From: Siphonobacter aquaeclarae
Lineage (GTDB): Bacteria > Bacteroidota > Bacteroidia > Cytophagales > Spirosomataceae
DNA length: 64,000 bases
NCBI RefSeq assembly: GCF_900103285.1
Contig: NZ_FNGS01000004.1
Location: forward strand, 539,960 to 603,959
Direction: 5' to 3'
The notes under the pieces were generated by a model that saw only the letters and a list, made by a program, of their open reading frames with translations, ran no database searches and was not told the origin of the DNA. A program made the position numbers and the translations under genes. Positions 52,434-60,411 of the stretch are shown here, one piece after another; the stretch's first letter is position 1, and each line of letters opens with the position of its first letter.

Positions 52434-53942
52434 ATGTCTGAAACCCTCAAATCTCCCTCTTCCGGGAAGATCCTGGGCCACCCGCAGGGACTTTTCCTGC
52501 TCTTCACCACGGAAATGTGGGAGCGGTTCAGTTACTATGGCATGCGTGCCGTTTTGACCCTCTACTTTACGCAGGCGCTGTTATATGACAAAGCACTCGC
52601 GTCGAATTTTTACGGAGGGTATACCTCGCTCATCTACCTCACACCACTGATCGGCGGATACATCGCCGACAAATACTGGGGCAACCGCCGCTCTATTCTC
52701 GTCGGCGGCCTCCTGATGGCCCTGGGGCAGTTTCTGCTCTTCTGTTCGGGCAGTATGTACGACCAGCCTCTCGGCAACCTGCTGCTGTATATCGGTCTGG
52801 GCGGAATGATTGTCGGAAACGGCTTTTTCAAACCGAATATTTCCTCGATGGTGGGGACGTTGTATGACCCCGCCGACCGCCGCAAAGATACCGCATACAC
52901 CATTTTTTACATGGGGATCAACCTGGGCTCGTTCATCGGCCAGACGATCTGCGCGGTAGTCGGCAATACCGGCGATCCCAAAGACTTCCGCTGGGCCTTC
53001 CTCGCCTGTAGTATTGCGATGCTCCTCGGTACCTTTATTTTCCAGTGGGGCAAAATCAAGTACCTGATTACCTGGAAGGGAGAGCCGGTCGGCCTGACTC
53101 CTCCCGATTCCCCGAAGGTGAAGCCGATTTACTGGTCGCTTCCTCTGCTCTTCTTCGCCGGACTCGGCCTGTTGTGGTTCGACGTCAACGCCTACCCGAT
53201 TCTGCTCTGGCTGCCCCTCGTCGGCGGTATTCTTTCCCTGATTATCATTTTGCTGGACAAGTCCCTCACCGCCAAAGAGCGCCAGCAGGTTATTGTCATT
53301 TACGTTGTTTCCTTCTTCGTCATTTTCTTCTGGGCTGCTTTCGAGCAGGCAGGCGCTTCCCTGACCTTCTTCGCGGATGAGCAGGTAGACCGCGAGCTGT
53401 TCGGCCTGACGATCCCTCCTGCGCTTTTCCAGAACTTCAACCCGTTCTTTGTCGTCACCTGCGCGCCGCTGATGGCCGTCGTCTGGACCTTCCTCGGCAA
53501 CCGGGGCCTGGAGCCTTCTTCTCCCTATAAAATGTCGATCGGACTGACCCTGCTCTGCATTGGCTACCTGATCATGCTTCCGGCGGTGAAAGATCCGGTT
53601 CCGGGTGTGAAAGTCAGCGCGGGTTACCTTGCTGCCCTGTACTTTTTCCACTCCGTCGGGGAGCTGTGCCTCTCTCCGATCGGTCTTTCCCTGGTCAACC
53701 AGCTTGCGCCAACTAAATACAGCTCCCTGCTGATGGCCGTCTGGTTCCTTGCCAATGTGATTGCCAATAAGTTTGCCGGTACCCTCAGCTCCTTTTACCC
53801 CGAAGCCGGAAAACCGACAGTACTGCTTGGTTATCAGATGAATAACCTGTACGACTTCTTCCTGCTTTTCGTCATCATGTCGGGAGTAGCCGCTGTGCTG
53901 CTGTTTCTGCTTTCGCGCCGGCTGGTGCGGATGATGCACTGA
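52434..53942 (+). CDS. POT/PTR-family proton-dependent oligopeptide transporter
   Basis: 502 residues with about 13 hydrophobic segments. The family signature appears at once: GLFLLFTTEMWERFSYYGMRAVLTLYF (the ExxER-type motif), followed by GGYIADKYWGNRRSILVGG and FFKPNISSMVGTLY. DTAYTIFYMGINLGSFIG is the PTR2 pattern and VGELCLSPIGLSLV a late motif. It imports di- and tripeptides with protons. A convergent-style terminator follows. It is a single-gene unit. Confidence 0.94.
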   Translation: MSETLKSPSSGKILGHPQGLFLLFTTEMWERFSYYGMRAVLTLYFTQALLYDKALASNFYGGYTSLIYLTPLIGGYIADKYWGNRRSILVGGLLMALGQFLLFCSGSMYDQPLGNLLLYIGLGGMIVGNGFFKPNISSMVGTLYDPADRRKDTAYTIFYMGINLGSFIGQTICAVVGNTGDPKDFRWAFLACSIAMLLGTFIFQWGKIKYLITWKGEPVGLTPPDSPKVKPIYWSLPLLFFAGLGLLWFDVNAYPILLWLPLVGGILSLIIILLDKSLTAKERQQVIVIYVVSFFVIFFWAAFEQAGASLTFFADEQVDRELFGLTIPPALFQNFNPFFVVTCAPLMAVVWTFLGNRGLEPSSPYKMSIGLTLLCIGYLIMLPAVKDPVPGVKVSAGYLAALYFFHSVGELCLSPIGLSLVNQLAPTKYSSLLMAVWFLANVIANKFAGTLSSFYPEAGKPTVLLGYQMNNLYDFFLLFVIMSGVAAVLLFLLSRRLVRMMH

Positions 53943-53960
53943 CCAATAGTATGACCCCCA

Positions 53961-54003
53961 AAAAAAACGGGAGCCCCGGAACAGTCCGGACCTCCCGTTT
54001 TTT
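53961..54003 (+). terminator. Terminator of the POT transporter gene
   Basis: An outer stem AAAAAACGGGAG with CTCCCGTTTTTT (ending 54003) and an inner stem CCGGA/TCCGG around ACAG, followed by more Ts. Confidence 0.88.
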
Positions 54004-54054
54004 CTTTTCTTTCGGGAAGAAAGTGTGTCTTAGCTCTGACATGCTTTTACGGTC

Positions 54055-55431
54055 ATGAAACGTCTCGCTCTTCTCGCTTTTCTGCTCTTCGCCTTTCCGG
54101 CGAAAGCCATTCGTGTCGATTCCCTCCGCTATGCGCCGTTCGGCATGCTGCACCTGTTTCATCCGGTGACGCCGCCGACGGCTGTCGCGATTTTCATTTC
54201 CGGAGACGGAGGCTGGAATGCCGGGGTGATTACCATGGCGGAAAAACTGGCGGAAAAAGGTTCGCTGGTCATCGGCGTCAATATTCTTCAGTACTATGCG
54301 GCGCTCCGGAAGCAAACCGGTGCATGCTACTATCCGGCTGCTGATTTCGAGACGATGAGCCTGTCTGTCCAGAAAAAACTCCGCATCCGCCAGTACCTGA
54401 AGCCGGTGCTGGTGGGGTATTCCTCCGGGGCAACACTGGTATACGGCATGCTGGCGCAGGCGCCGGCCGGAACCTTCCGCGGGGCGCTCGGGCTGGGCTT
54501 CTGCCCCGATATCGAACTTCCGAAGCCCCTGTGCGCCGGCGCGGGCCTCCGGAACCGGGTACTCAAGCCGGGCAAGAGCTATTTCCTCGAACGCTTCGAC
54601 AAACTACCCGCTCCGTTTATCGCCTTGCAGGGTATGACCGATCAGGTATGCCAGCCCAAAGCGACGCAGGCCTACCTGACCGGCCTGCCGAACGCCAGCC
54701 TGGTAGCCCTTCCGAAAGTAGGGCATGGTTTCGGCGTGCCAGCGCACTGGCTTCCTGCCTATCTCTCTGCCTATGACCGGCTGGCAAAAGACGCGGCGCC
54801 TGCCCGGGCTGTCGCCTCCCTGCCGGAACTACCCCTGACCGTCGTCGCCCCTGCCCGACCGGATACGGCACCTTTTACGGTGTTTTTATCGGGTGATGGC
54901 GGGTGGACGAGTTTCGATCAGTCCGTCGGATCAGCTCTGGCAGCCAAAGGCTCGGCAGTAGTGGGGCTCGACGCCCAGCACTATTTCTGGCAGGCACGTA
55001 CGCCGGAAAGTACCACGGCCGACCTCGTCCGCGTCATCCGGTACTACCAGCAGAAATTCAACCGGAAAGACTTCGTATTGGCGGGGTACTCCTTCGGCGC
55101 GTGCGTGGCGCCGTTTGTGGCGAACCGGCTGCCGGCTGACCTGAAGGCGAATCTCCGGCAGGTTGTATTGCTTTCCCCTTCTGAAAAAGGAGACTTTGAG
55201 ATTCATATTTCGGATATGCTGAGTATCGGCAGTCCGTCGGACCAGTATGACGTCCTCGCTGAAACCACAAAAATCAAGGCGCTGCGGCCGGTATGCCTGT
55301 TCGGAAGTGAAGAAGATATTCCGACGCGGGACCGCTTTGCCGCCGCCGGTGTACCTGTCCGGACGCTTCCCGGCAGCCATCATTTCGACGACGCCTATGC
55401 GGCGATCGCGAATGTGATTGTCTCACTTTAA
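54055..55431 (+). CDS. AcvB/VirJ-type tandem alpha/beta hydrolase
   Basis: 458 residues with a signal peptide (FLLFAFPAKA), so periplasmic. The VirJ hallmark SGDGGW occurs twice: at about residues 49-54 (FISGDGGWNAGV) and again near 282 (FLSGDGGWTSFD). Each half also has a nucleophile elbow (VGYSSGATLVYG and AGYSFGACVAPF), so the protein is two VirJ-like hydrolase domains in tandem. In Agrobacterium and Rhizobium AcvB hydrolyses lysyl-phosphatidylglycerol made by the neighbouring LpiA. Here an MprF/LpiA-like gene lies 2 kb downstream. The substrate is inferred from family and context. Confidence 0.82.
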   Translation: MKRLALLAFLLFAFPAKAIRVDSLRYAPFGMLHLFHPVTPPTAVAIFISGDGGWNAGVITMAEKLAEKGSLVIGVNILQYYAALRKQTGACYYPAADFETMSLSVQKKLRIRQYLKPVLVGYSSGATLVYGMLAQAPAGTFRGALGLGFCPDIELPKPLCAGAGLRNRVLKPGKSYFLERFDKLPAPFIALQGMTDQVCQPKATQAYLTGLPNASLVALPKVGHGFGVPAHWLPAYLSAYDRLAKDAAPARAVASLPELPLTVVAPARPDTAPFTVFLSGDGGWTSFDQSVGSALAAKGSAVVGLDAQHYFWQARTPESTTADLVRVIRYYQQKFNRKDFVLAGYSFGACVAPFVANRLPADLKANLRQVVLLSPSEKGDFEIHISDMLSIGSPSDQYDVLAETTKIKALRPVCLFGSEEDIPTRDRFAAAGVPVRTLPGSHHFDDAYAAIANVIVSL

Positions 55432-55550
55432 GGTCGTTTTAAGAATATTTACACACGGGTTTAAGGTCGCGGGCGGACCTTTGAATCGTTCAAACTGATC
55501 AACACCCGGCTCCGGCCGGCGCGTTTTCACCCATTCAAACCATTGTGATC

Positions 55551-56099
55551 ATGAAAACGATTCTTGTGGCTGTCGGACTGGTTGCAGCAACCTCCGCCGG
55601 CGTTTTCGCCCAAACAGTAGAACAAACCCTCGTTGCCGAAGGCTCTTCCAAAAAATCCATCCCCGAAAGCGTTCTCAAAGCATACGAACATGATTTCCCG
55701 GATGGCAAAGCGATCAGCGACTGGAAGCTGCTGCCGAAACAGGTCCTCGATGAAAAATTTGCCATTACCCAGCTCGGCGACGATTCGATGAAAGGGGCTA
55801 CCGATGTTTACTATACCATCGATCTCAACGGCAAAAACGTACATGGTCAGGCTGTTTACAACCAGGATGGCCGTCTGGTTAGCTTCTCTGAAAAGGCGTC
55901 TGACGTAGCGCTCCCGCGGGAAGTAGTCGACGCAGTCACGGCCAAATTTCCGGAAGCCCGCATCACCGGCGATCAGGAAAAGATTCACCTGAATGCCAAA
56001 GGACAAGAAGTACGTTACCTCGTTCATTTTGTTCAGAATAAGAAACACGGCTATGCCGTTGCCGATCAAACCGGCGCCATTCTGAAATCACGTCTTTAG
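55551..56099 (+). CDS. Secreted PepSY-like protein
   Basis: 182 residues from the ATG at 55551 with a signal peptide ending FAQ. Two related units follow: IPESVLKAYEHDFPDGKAISDWKLL and LPREVVDAVTAKFPEARITGDQEKI, each followed by beta strands (VYYTIDLNGKNVHGQAVYNQDGRL and VRYLVHFVQNKKHGYAVADQTG). The VxxAxxxxFP pattern is that of the beta-lactamase-inhibitor-like PepSY family common in Bacteroidota. It is probably a periplasmic binding or inhibitory protein. It lies between the AcvB-like and MprF-like genes. Confidence 0.8.
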   Translation: MKTILVAVGLVAATSAGVFAQTVEQTLVAEGSSKKSIPESVLKAYEHDFPDGKAISDWKLLPKQVLDEKFAITQLGDDSMKGATDVYYTIDLNGKNVHGQAVYNQDGRLVSFSEKASDVALPREVVDAVTAKFPEARITGDQEKIHLNAKGQEVRYLVHFVQNKKHGYAVADQTGAILKSRL

Positions 56100-56120
56100 G
56101 AAAGTCTTTCCCTTCAAGCC

Positions 56121-56687
56121 ATGAAAACGCTGGTACTAGCCGCGCTGGTACTCGGGATGAGTAGCTGCGCATCTGTCAATGTCGAACAAAATCATTCAGT
56201 ACCGTTCGATCAGTACCGCAAGTTTACCTGGGTAAAACCTGATATCCAGGCCAACAGCAACCCGCTCTATCACAGCCAGTTGGCGGATGCGAATATCCGT
56301 CAGGCCCTGTCTGCGGAGCTGAATAAAAAAGGTATTACGGAAGACGATAACCAGCCCGACCTCCTGCTGACCTATCACGAGTACTTTCAGCAGGAATCCC
56401 GGCAGGTAGCCAATCCGGCGCCGGCCTATCCGGTTCCGTATAGCGTCTGGTTCCGCGGACGGTGGATTCCGGTAGGATACAGCTATTACTACCACCCGTG
56501 GAATACCGGTTATCACACCGAACACTATACCGAAGGCACGCTGATCGTGGACGTTATCGATGCCCGTACCAACCAGCTGATCTGGCGCGGCTCCATCGCC
56601 AACCCGGTCAACGACCCGGCCCGGCTCGGCAAGCAGTTTGCGCGCGAAGCCCGGCAGATTCTCACCAAATATCCCGCACACGTATAA
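56121..56687 (+). CDS. DUF4136 lipoprotein
   Basis: 188 residues. The lipobox is in LGMSSCASV. The DUF4136 pattern runs through PFDQYRKFTWVKPD, ADANIRQALSAELNKKGITEDDNQPDLLLTYH and the late GTLIVDVIDARTNQLIWRGSI, with a Tyr/Trp/Pro-rich middle (VPYSVWFRGRWIPVGYSYYY). The family has no known function and is anchored in the envelope. It starts 21 bases after the PepSY-like gene and probably shares its transcript. Confidence 0.88.
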   Translation: MKTLVLAALVLGMSSCASVNVEQNHSVPFDQYRKFTWVKPDIQANSNPLYHSQLADANIRQALSAELNKKGITEDDNQPDLLLTYHEYFQQESRQVANPAPAYPVPYSVWFRGRWIPVGYSYYYHPWNTGYHTEHYTEGTLIVDVIDARTNQLIWRGSIANPVNDPARLGKQFAREARQILTKYPAHV

Positions 56688-56720
56688 TCACCCCGGCACC
56701 CGCCGGATAACCTGTCTACC

Positions 56721-57356
56721 ATGAAAACCCAGGCCATACTGCTGATGGCGCTGCTCGCACTGAGCGCCTGTCAGTCCAAAAATGAAAAAGGCGAGACGGA
56801 TACGAAGCTCGTCCCGGTGGAAGAAAAAGTAGCCGTCGACAACCCGTCGAACGTCTATTTCGACCAGGCGGCTGATTCCCTCAAAGTAGGAAAAAACGAA
56901 GCGGCAGCACGCCTGCTTTCCACCGGGGCAACCGCTCTCGCAGCCGAAGCGAAAAACCTTGCCGATCCGCAAAACGGGGACTTCGGCGAAGCCTACCGCC
57001 AGGTCACAAACCTGATTGCGAAGGCAAAAGACGGTAAGCTGACCGCCGATGAGCTCACGCGGACGACGGACGTCGCCGAGCTGCTCGTCAAACACCGCGT
57101 CATCGAACAGACCGAGGTATTGCCTGTCATTCAGGAAGATCCACTGAAGGTGACTTTGGATGATCTGGAAAAGAACGTCCGTCACCTGTCCGGCGACGAG
57201 CAAACGAAAGGTCTTCAGATGATTCAGGGTACCCGCGAAGCGCTCGAAGCACGGAAACATGCCGCGAAGGCCGATAGTGCCCAGGCCGAGCAACACCTCC
57301 GCCAGCGGCTGAGCGAGCTGAAAGAGTACGTAAAAAAGCACAGTACGCATTCCTGA
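56721..57356 (+). CDS. Helical lipoprotein, function unknown
   Basis: 211 residues. The signal ends LALSACQSK (lipobox LSAC). The remainder is almost wholly charged helix, with Lys/Glu/Ala/Asp-rich heptad-like stretches (for example YFDQAADSLKVGKNEAAARL and HAAKADSAQAEQHLRQRLSEL). The helical layout is somewhat like YfdX-type proteins, but I see no diagnostic motif. It follows the DUF4136 gene by 33 bases and comes just before the terminator/promoter element in front of the MprF-like gene. Confidence 0.7.
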   Translation: MKTQAILLMALLALSACQSKNEKGETDTKLVPVEEKVAVDNPSNVYFDQAADSLKVGKNEAAARLLSTGATALAAEAKNLADPQNGDFGEAYRQVTNLIAKAKDGKLTADELTRTTDVAELLVKHRVIEQTEVLPVIQEDPLKVTLDDLEKNVRHLSGDEQTKGLQMIQGTREALEARKHAAKADSAQAEQHLRQRLSELKEYVKKHSTHS

Positions 57357-57384
57357 TTTCCCTGTTCTCACCCCAAAAAATATG

Positions 57385-57392
57385 TAAGTTTG
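57385..57392 (+). promoter_or_regulatory. -7 box of the MprF-like gene, inside a terminator arm
   Basis: TAAGTTTG, an exact TAnnTTTG match, with a predicted start of transcription near 57399. This overlaps the left arm of the hairpin at 57387-57418. A transcript starting here would not contain the complete hairpin. Confidence 0.45.
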
Positions 57393-57418
57393 GTGGCCCT
57401 CCGCCGCCAAACTTTTTT
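57387..57418 (+). terminator. Terminator directly before the MprF-like start codon
   Basis: An 11-bp stem (AAGTTTGGTGG 57387-57397 with CCGCCAAACTT 57405-57415, one G-T pair) followed by TTTT; the ATG is at 57421. It should stop transcripts coming from the helical-lipoprotein gene. Confidence 0.75.
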
Positions 57419-57420
57419 GT

Positions 57421-59721
57421 ATGAAGTGGCTTTCTCCGAAAACCGGCAAGCTTGTCCTGACCCTGCTCATGCTGGGTGTAGCAGTCTGGTTTGTGCGCAG
57501 CGAAGGCCCCGACCTGGCGCGTGCCATTTACCTGTTGCCCGATACTTCGTTTCTGACCGGCCTCCTGGCGGCGTCGGTTACGGCGCTTTACCTGATACTG
57601 AGCAGCTATATGTATGTCGGGAGTTTCGCCGCAGCCGGCGGGAAGCTCTCGTTCGGGAAGGCTGCCAAACTCTGGATACGCCGGAATTTCGTCAGTGTAT
57701 TTCTGCCGGCCGGAGGCGTTTCGGCGATGGCGTTTTACAACCGGCCTCTCCGCGACGCACTCACGCGGGAACAGATTTACATTGGTTCTTTTGTGTATGT
57801 ACTGGCCGGATACGGCTCGCTGCTGCTGGTCGCGTTGCCGGTTCTGGCGTTCGGATTACCTCTGCCGGGGCTATCGGTAGGCGGTCCGGTGCTGGTTGTT
57901 GTGGCGCTGGTACTGCTGGTGACGCTCGGGATATGGTCCTACAGGAAAGCCGGATTGGTACGGCGGCTATTGGAAAAGTATACGCCTTCTCTCGTCCGCG
58001 ACCTGGATGCGCTGAGCGGGCAATCGATCCGTTCCCGGTACATCTGGGCTACGCTGCTGGCATCGGTAGGTGTGGAGCTTTGCGGTATCGCACACGTCGC
58101 GCTGGCGATCCATGCGCTGGGCGGGGATACCGGCTTTTTCCTGGCATTGAATACCTACATCGCTGCTACGCTGCTCTATGCTTTCTCCCCTGCCCTGCGC
58201 GGGCTGGGCGCGGTGGAAGTCGCGATGACGTTTGTCCTCATCCGGTACGGCCACATGAAAGAAGCGCCCGCAGTAGCCGCTACGCTGTACTACCGGATTT
58301 TCGAGTTCTGGCTGCCGCTGGTAGTCGGGTTATTCAGTTTTTTCTGGCAGAAAGGAAATCTTTTCCTCCGGATGCTGCCGGTGTTTCTGACGCTGGTGAT
58401 GGGAGTGGTGAACCTGGTTTCGGCCTTTACGCCCGCGCTGACGCACCGGCTGCGCCTGCTGCATGAGCTGCTTTCACCGGAATGGACGCAGTTGTCGAAC
58501 GACGCCGTCATCGTCTTCGGTATCTTCCTGATACTCTTGTCGGTAGGCCTGCTTCGCGGCTACCGGCTGGCGTGGCTCTGTACGGCGACGCTGGTATTTC
58601 TATCGATTCTGACGCACCTGACCAAGGCGATTGATTACGAAGAGGCCCTTTTTGGCGGCGGGGTATTGATCATCCTGCTCTTCACGCAATCACAATACCG
58701 GATCAGCAGTCCTCCGGCGCGGCGACTCGTACAGCTTTCCGGAAACAGCACCCTGAAAGAAACGACGGCGGAAGACCGCCTCCGGGCGCAGCAGCTGACA
58801 ACGCAGTTCGGTCGCTCGCCGCTCGACTACTTCAAGTATTACCCGGATAAGCAGGTATTGTTTTTTGGAGACGCGTACTTCAGCTACCGGATTTCCGGGA
58901 CGTCGGTTATCGTGCTCGAAACGCCCGTTTGCCCGCCGAGAGCATCACTTCCTGCTCTGCTCCGCCAGTTTGAAGACGAATGCCGGAAGCGCGGGTTTCA
59001 GGTCCTGTATTACCGGGTAGATCAGGACGATCTGCCGGCGTTCAAGCCCCGGCATTATCTCCACATCGGACAGGAAGCACTGGTGGACCTGACGACATTT
59101 ACCCTCGAAGGCAAAGACCGGAAAGCGCTTCGCAATGCCCTGAACCGCATCGAAGGCTCGGGCTACACGGCGCATACGTATCCGGCCCCGCAACGGGACG
59201 CACTTCTGCAACAACTGAAGGCCGTATCGATCGAATGGCTGACGGCGGAGAACCTGGCAGAAACCGCTTTTTCACAAGGTGTTTTTGTTCCGGACGCCCT
59301 GAAGCAGCAAACGATCATCACGATTGAAAACCGGGAGGGTAAGGTAGTGGCCTTCGCCAACCTGATTCCCGACTATGCGCCGGGAGAAGGAACATACGAC
59401 CTGATCCGGAAGACGAGCGATGCGCCCAACGGCGTTGTGGATGTACTCCTGGTAGCCATCATCCGGCATTTGCAAAGCGAAGGCCTGCATACCCTGAACA
59501 TGGGGCTGGCGCCGCTGTCGGGCATTTCGGATGCGCATAGTCTGGCGGAGCAGGTCATGAAAGTCGCATATGAACGCGCTTTTTCCCACTTCAAGGGCTT
59601 GCGCGCCTTCAAGGAAAAGTATGCGACGGAATGGCGCGACAAGTACCTCATTTACGAGGAAGACCTGGATCTGCTCCAGGCGGCGACGGCCATCCGGAAG
59701 GTATCGAAGTGGCGGGATTGA
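57421..59721 (+). CDS. MprF/LpiA-like phosphatidylglycerol aminoacyltransferase with flippase domain
   Basis: 766 residues. The first 420 hold about 12-13 membrane helices, including FVSVFLPAGGVSAMAFYN and the LPPAI-like region, as in the UPF0104/flippase part of MprF. The soluble C-terminal domain (about 445-766, DUF2156/GNAT-like) contains FKYYPDKQVLFFGD, VVLETPVC-like strands, LRQFEDECRKRGFQVLYYRVD, VDLTTFTLEGKDRKALRNALNRIEGSGY and the late NMGLAPLSGI and HFKGLRAFKEKYATEW. The family transfers Lys or Ala from charged tRNA to phosphatidylglycerol and flips the product. The amino acid is not known. With the AcvB-like hydrolase gene it may form a synthesis/hydrolysis pair. Confidence 0.88.
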   Translation: MKWLSPKTGKLVLTLLMLGVAVWFVRSEGPDLARAIYLLPDTSFLTGLLAASVTALYLILSSYMYVGSFAAAGGKLSFGKAAKLWIRRNFVSVFLPAGGVSAMAFYNRPLRDALTREQIYIGSFVYVLAGYGSLLLVALPVLAFGLPLPGLSVGGPVLVVVALVLLVTLGIWSYRKAGLVRRLLEKYTPSLVRDLDALSGQSIRSRYIWATLLASVGVELCGIAHVALAIHALGGDTGFFLALNTYIAATLLYAFSPALRGLGAVEVAMTFVLIRYGHMKEAPAVAATLYYRIFEFWLPLVVGLFSFFWQKGNLFLRMLPVFLTLVMGVVNLVSAFTPALTHRLRLLHELLSPEWTQLSNDAVIVFGIFLILLSVGLLRGYRLAWLCTATLVFLSILTHLTKAIDYEEALFGGGVLIILLFTQSQYRISSPPARRLVQLSGNSTLKETTAEDRLRAQQLTTQFGRSPLDYFKYYPDKQVLFFGDAYFSYRISGTSVIVLETPVCPPRASLPALLRQFEDECRKRGFQVLYYRVDQDDLPAFKPRHYLHIGQEALVDLTTFTLEGKDRKALRNALNRIEGSGYTAHTYPAPQRDALLQQLKAVSIEWLTAENLAETAFSQGVFVPDALKQQTIITIENREGKVVAFANLIPDYAPGEGTYDLIRKTSDAPNGVVDVLLVAIIRHLQSEGLHTLNMGLAPLSGISDAHSLAEQVMKVAYERAFSHFKGLRAFKEKYATEWRDKYLIYEEDLDLLQAATAIRKVSKWRD

Positions 59722-60162
59722 TTATTTCCGCCGGGTATCGCTGATCTGGATGATCTTCCAGCCGTCGGCCGTTTTATAAAGCTGAAATGCATCTACTCCC
59801 TTGTGGCTGAGTTTATCGTTGACGTAAAACTCGTACGGCGTCCAGGCGGTAGCGAGGCGGTCGTCCACGCGGATTTCGTAGCCCGTTAACCGTTCTTCGA
59901 TTTTGGTTGTAGCCGGAATAGAGCCAATGGACTTGATGAAGGAATCCACGGCATCGGTTCGGAGGACAGCCTCACCCTGTTTGTTCGTCCCGGCCGATTG
60001 CAGGCGCGCGCTGGCGTGAAACGTACTCCGGATGATCGTGGTGTCGTGTTTGGCCATGCCTTCAAAAAGGCGGTCTACTACGGCGCGGACGGCTTTTTCG
60101 TCGTCGGATTGGGCGTAGGTGGAGAGGGGGAGAAGGAGGAGGGGGAGGATCTGAAGGCGCAT
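59722..60162 (-). CDS. Secreted NTF2-like protein
   Basis: 146 residues with a signal peptide (LPLLLLPLSTYAQ). DEKAVRAVVDRLFEGMAKHDTTIIRSTFHASARL is the typical opening of DUF4440/NTF2-like domains, and TAWTPYEFYVNDKLSHKGVDAFQLYKTADGWKIIQISDT the end. Its last base abuts the stop of the convergent MprF-like gene with no gap and no terminator. The function is unknown. Confidence 0.85.
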   Translation of the reverse strand: MRLQILPLLLLPLSTYAQSDDEKAVRAVVDRLFEGMAKHDTTIIRSTFHASARLQSAGTNKQGEAVLRTDAVDSFIKSIGSIPATTKIEERLTGYEIRVDDRLATAWTPYEFYVNDKLSHKGVDAFQLYKTADGWKIIQISDTRRK

Positions 60163-60411
60163 GGTTTTAAAAAAAGGGATCGTCGAAGGTATTGGGCAGT
60201 TACAGGATCATAAGATAGCACACTTTCACCATCATTTCAGCATGTGCCCAGTCTTCTTTCTCGTGAGATACGGATATATTGCCCTCTTTTCCAGCTCTAC
60301 ACCGGTAAATAACTCGCACCTTCTTCCAGACGACAGTTGTTGGGTATTATTAAAAAAGCCTGCGTAACTTACTTATCAATTAGCAAGTATATCCAACAAA
60401 ATGCCACAGGT

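Noticed and set aside
52581-53939. A 452-codon minus-strand frame
   Set aside because: It is antisense to the POT transporter gene and is a shadow of its codon usage (Gln/Glu/Arg-rich, no fold).
57390-58466. A 358-codon plus-strand frame
   Set aside because: It overlaps the first half of the MprF-like gene in another frame; the composition is Arg/Gly-rich without motifs and the true frame carries clear membrane helices.
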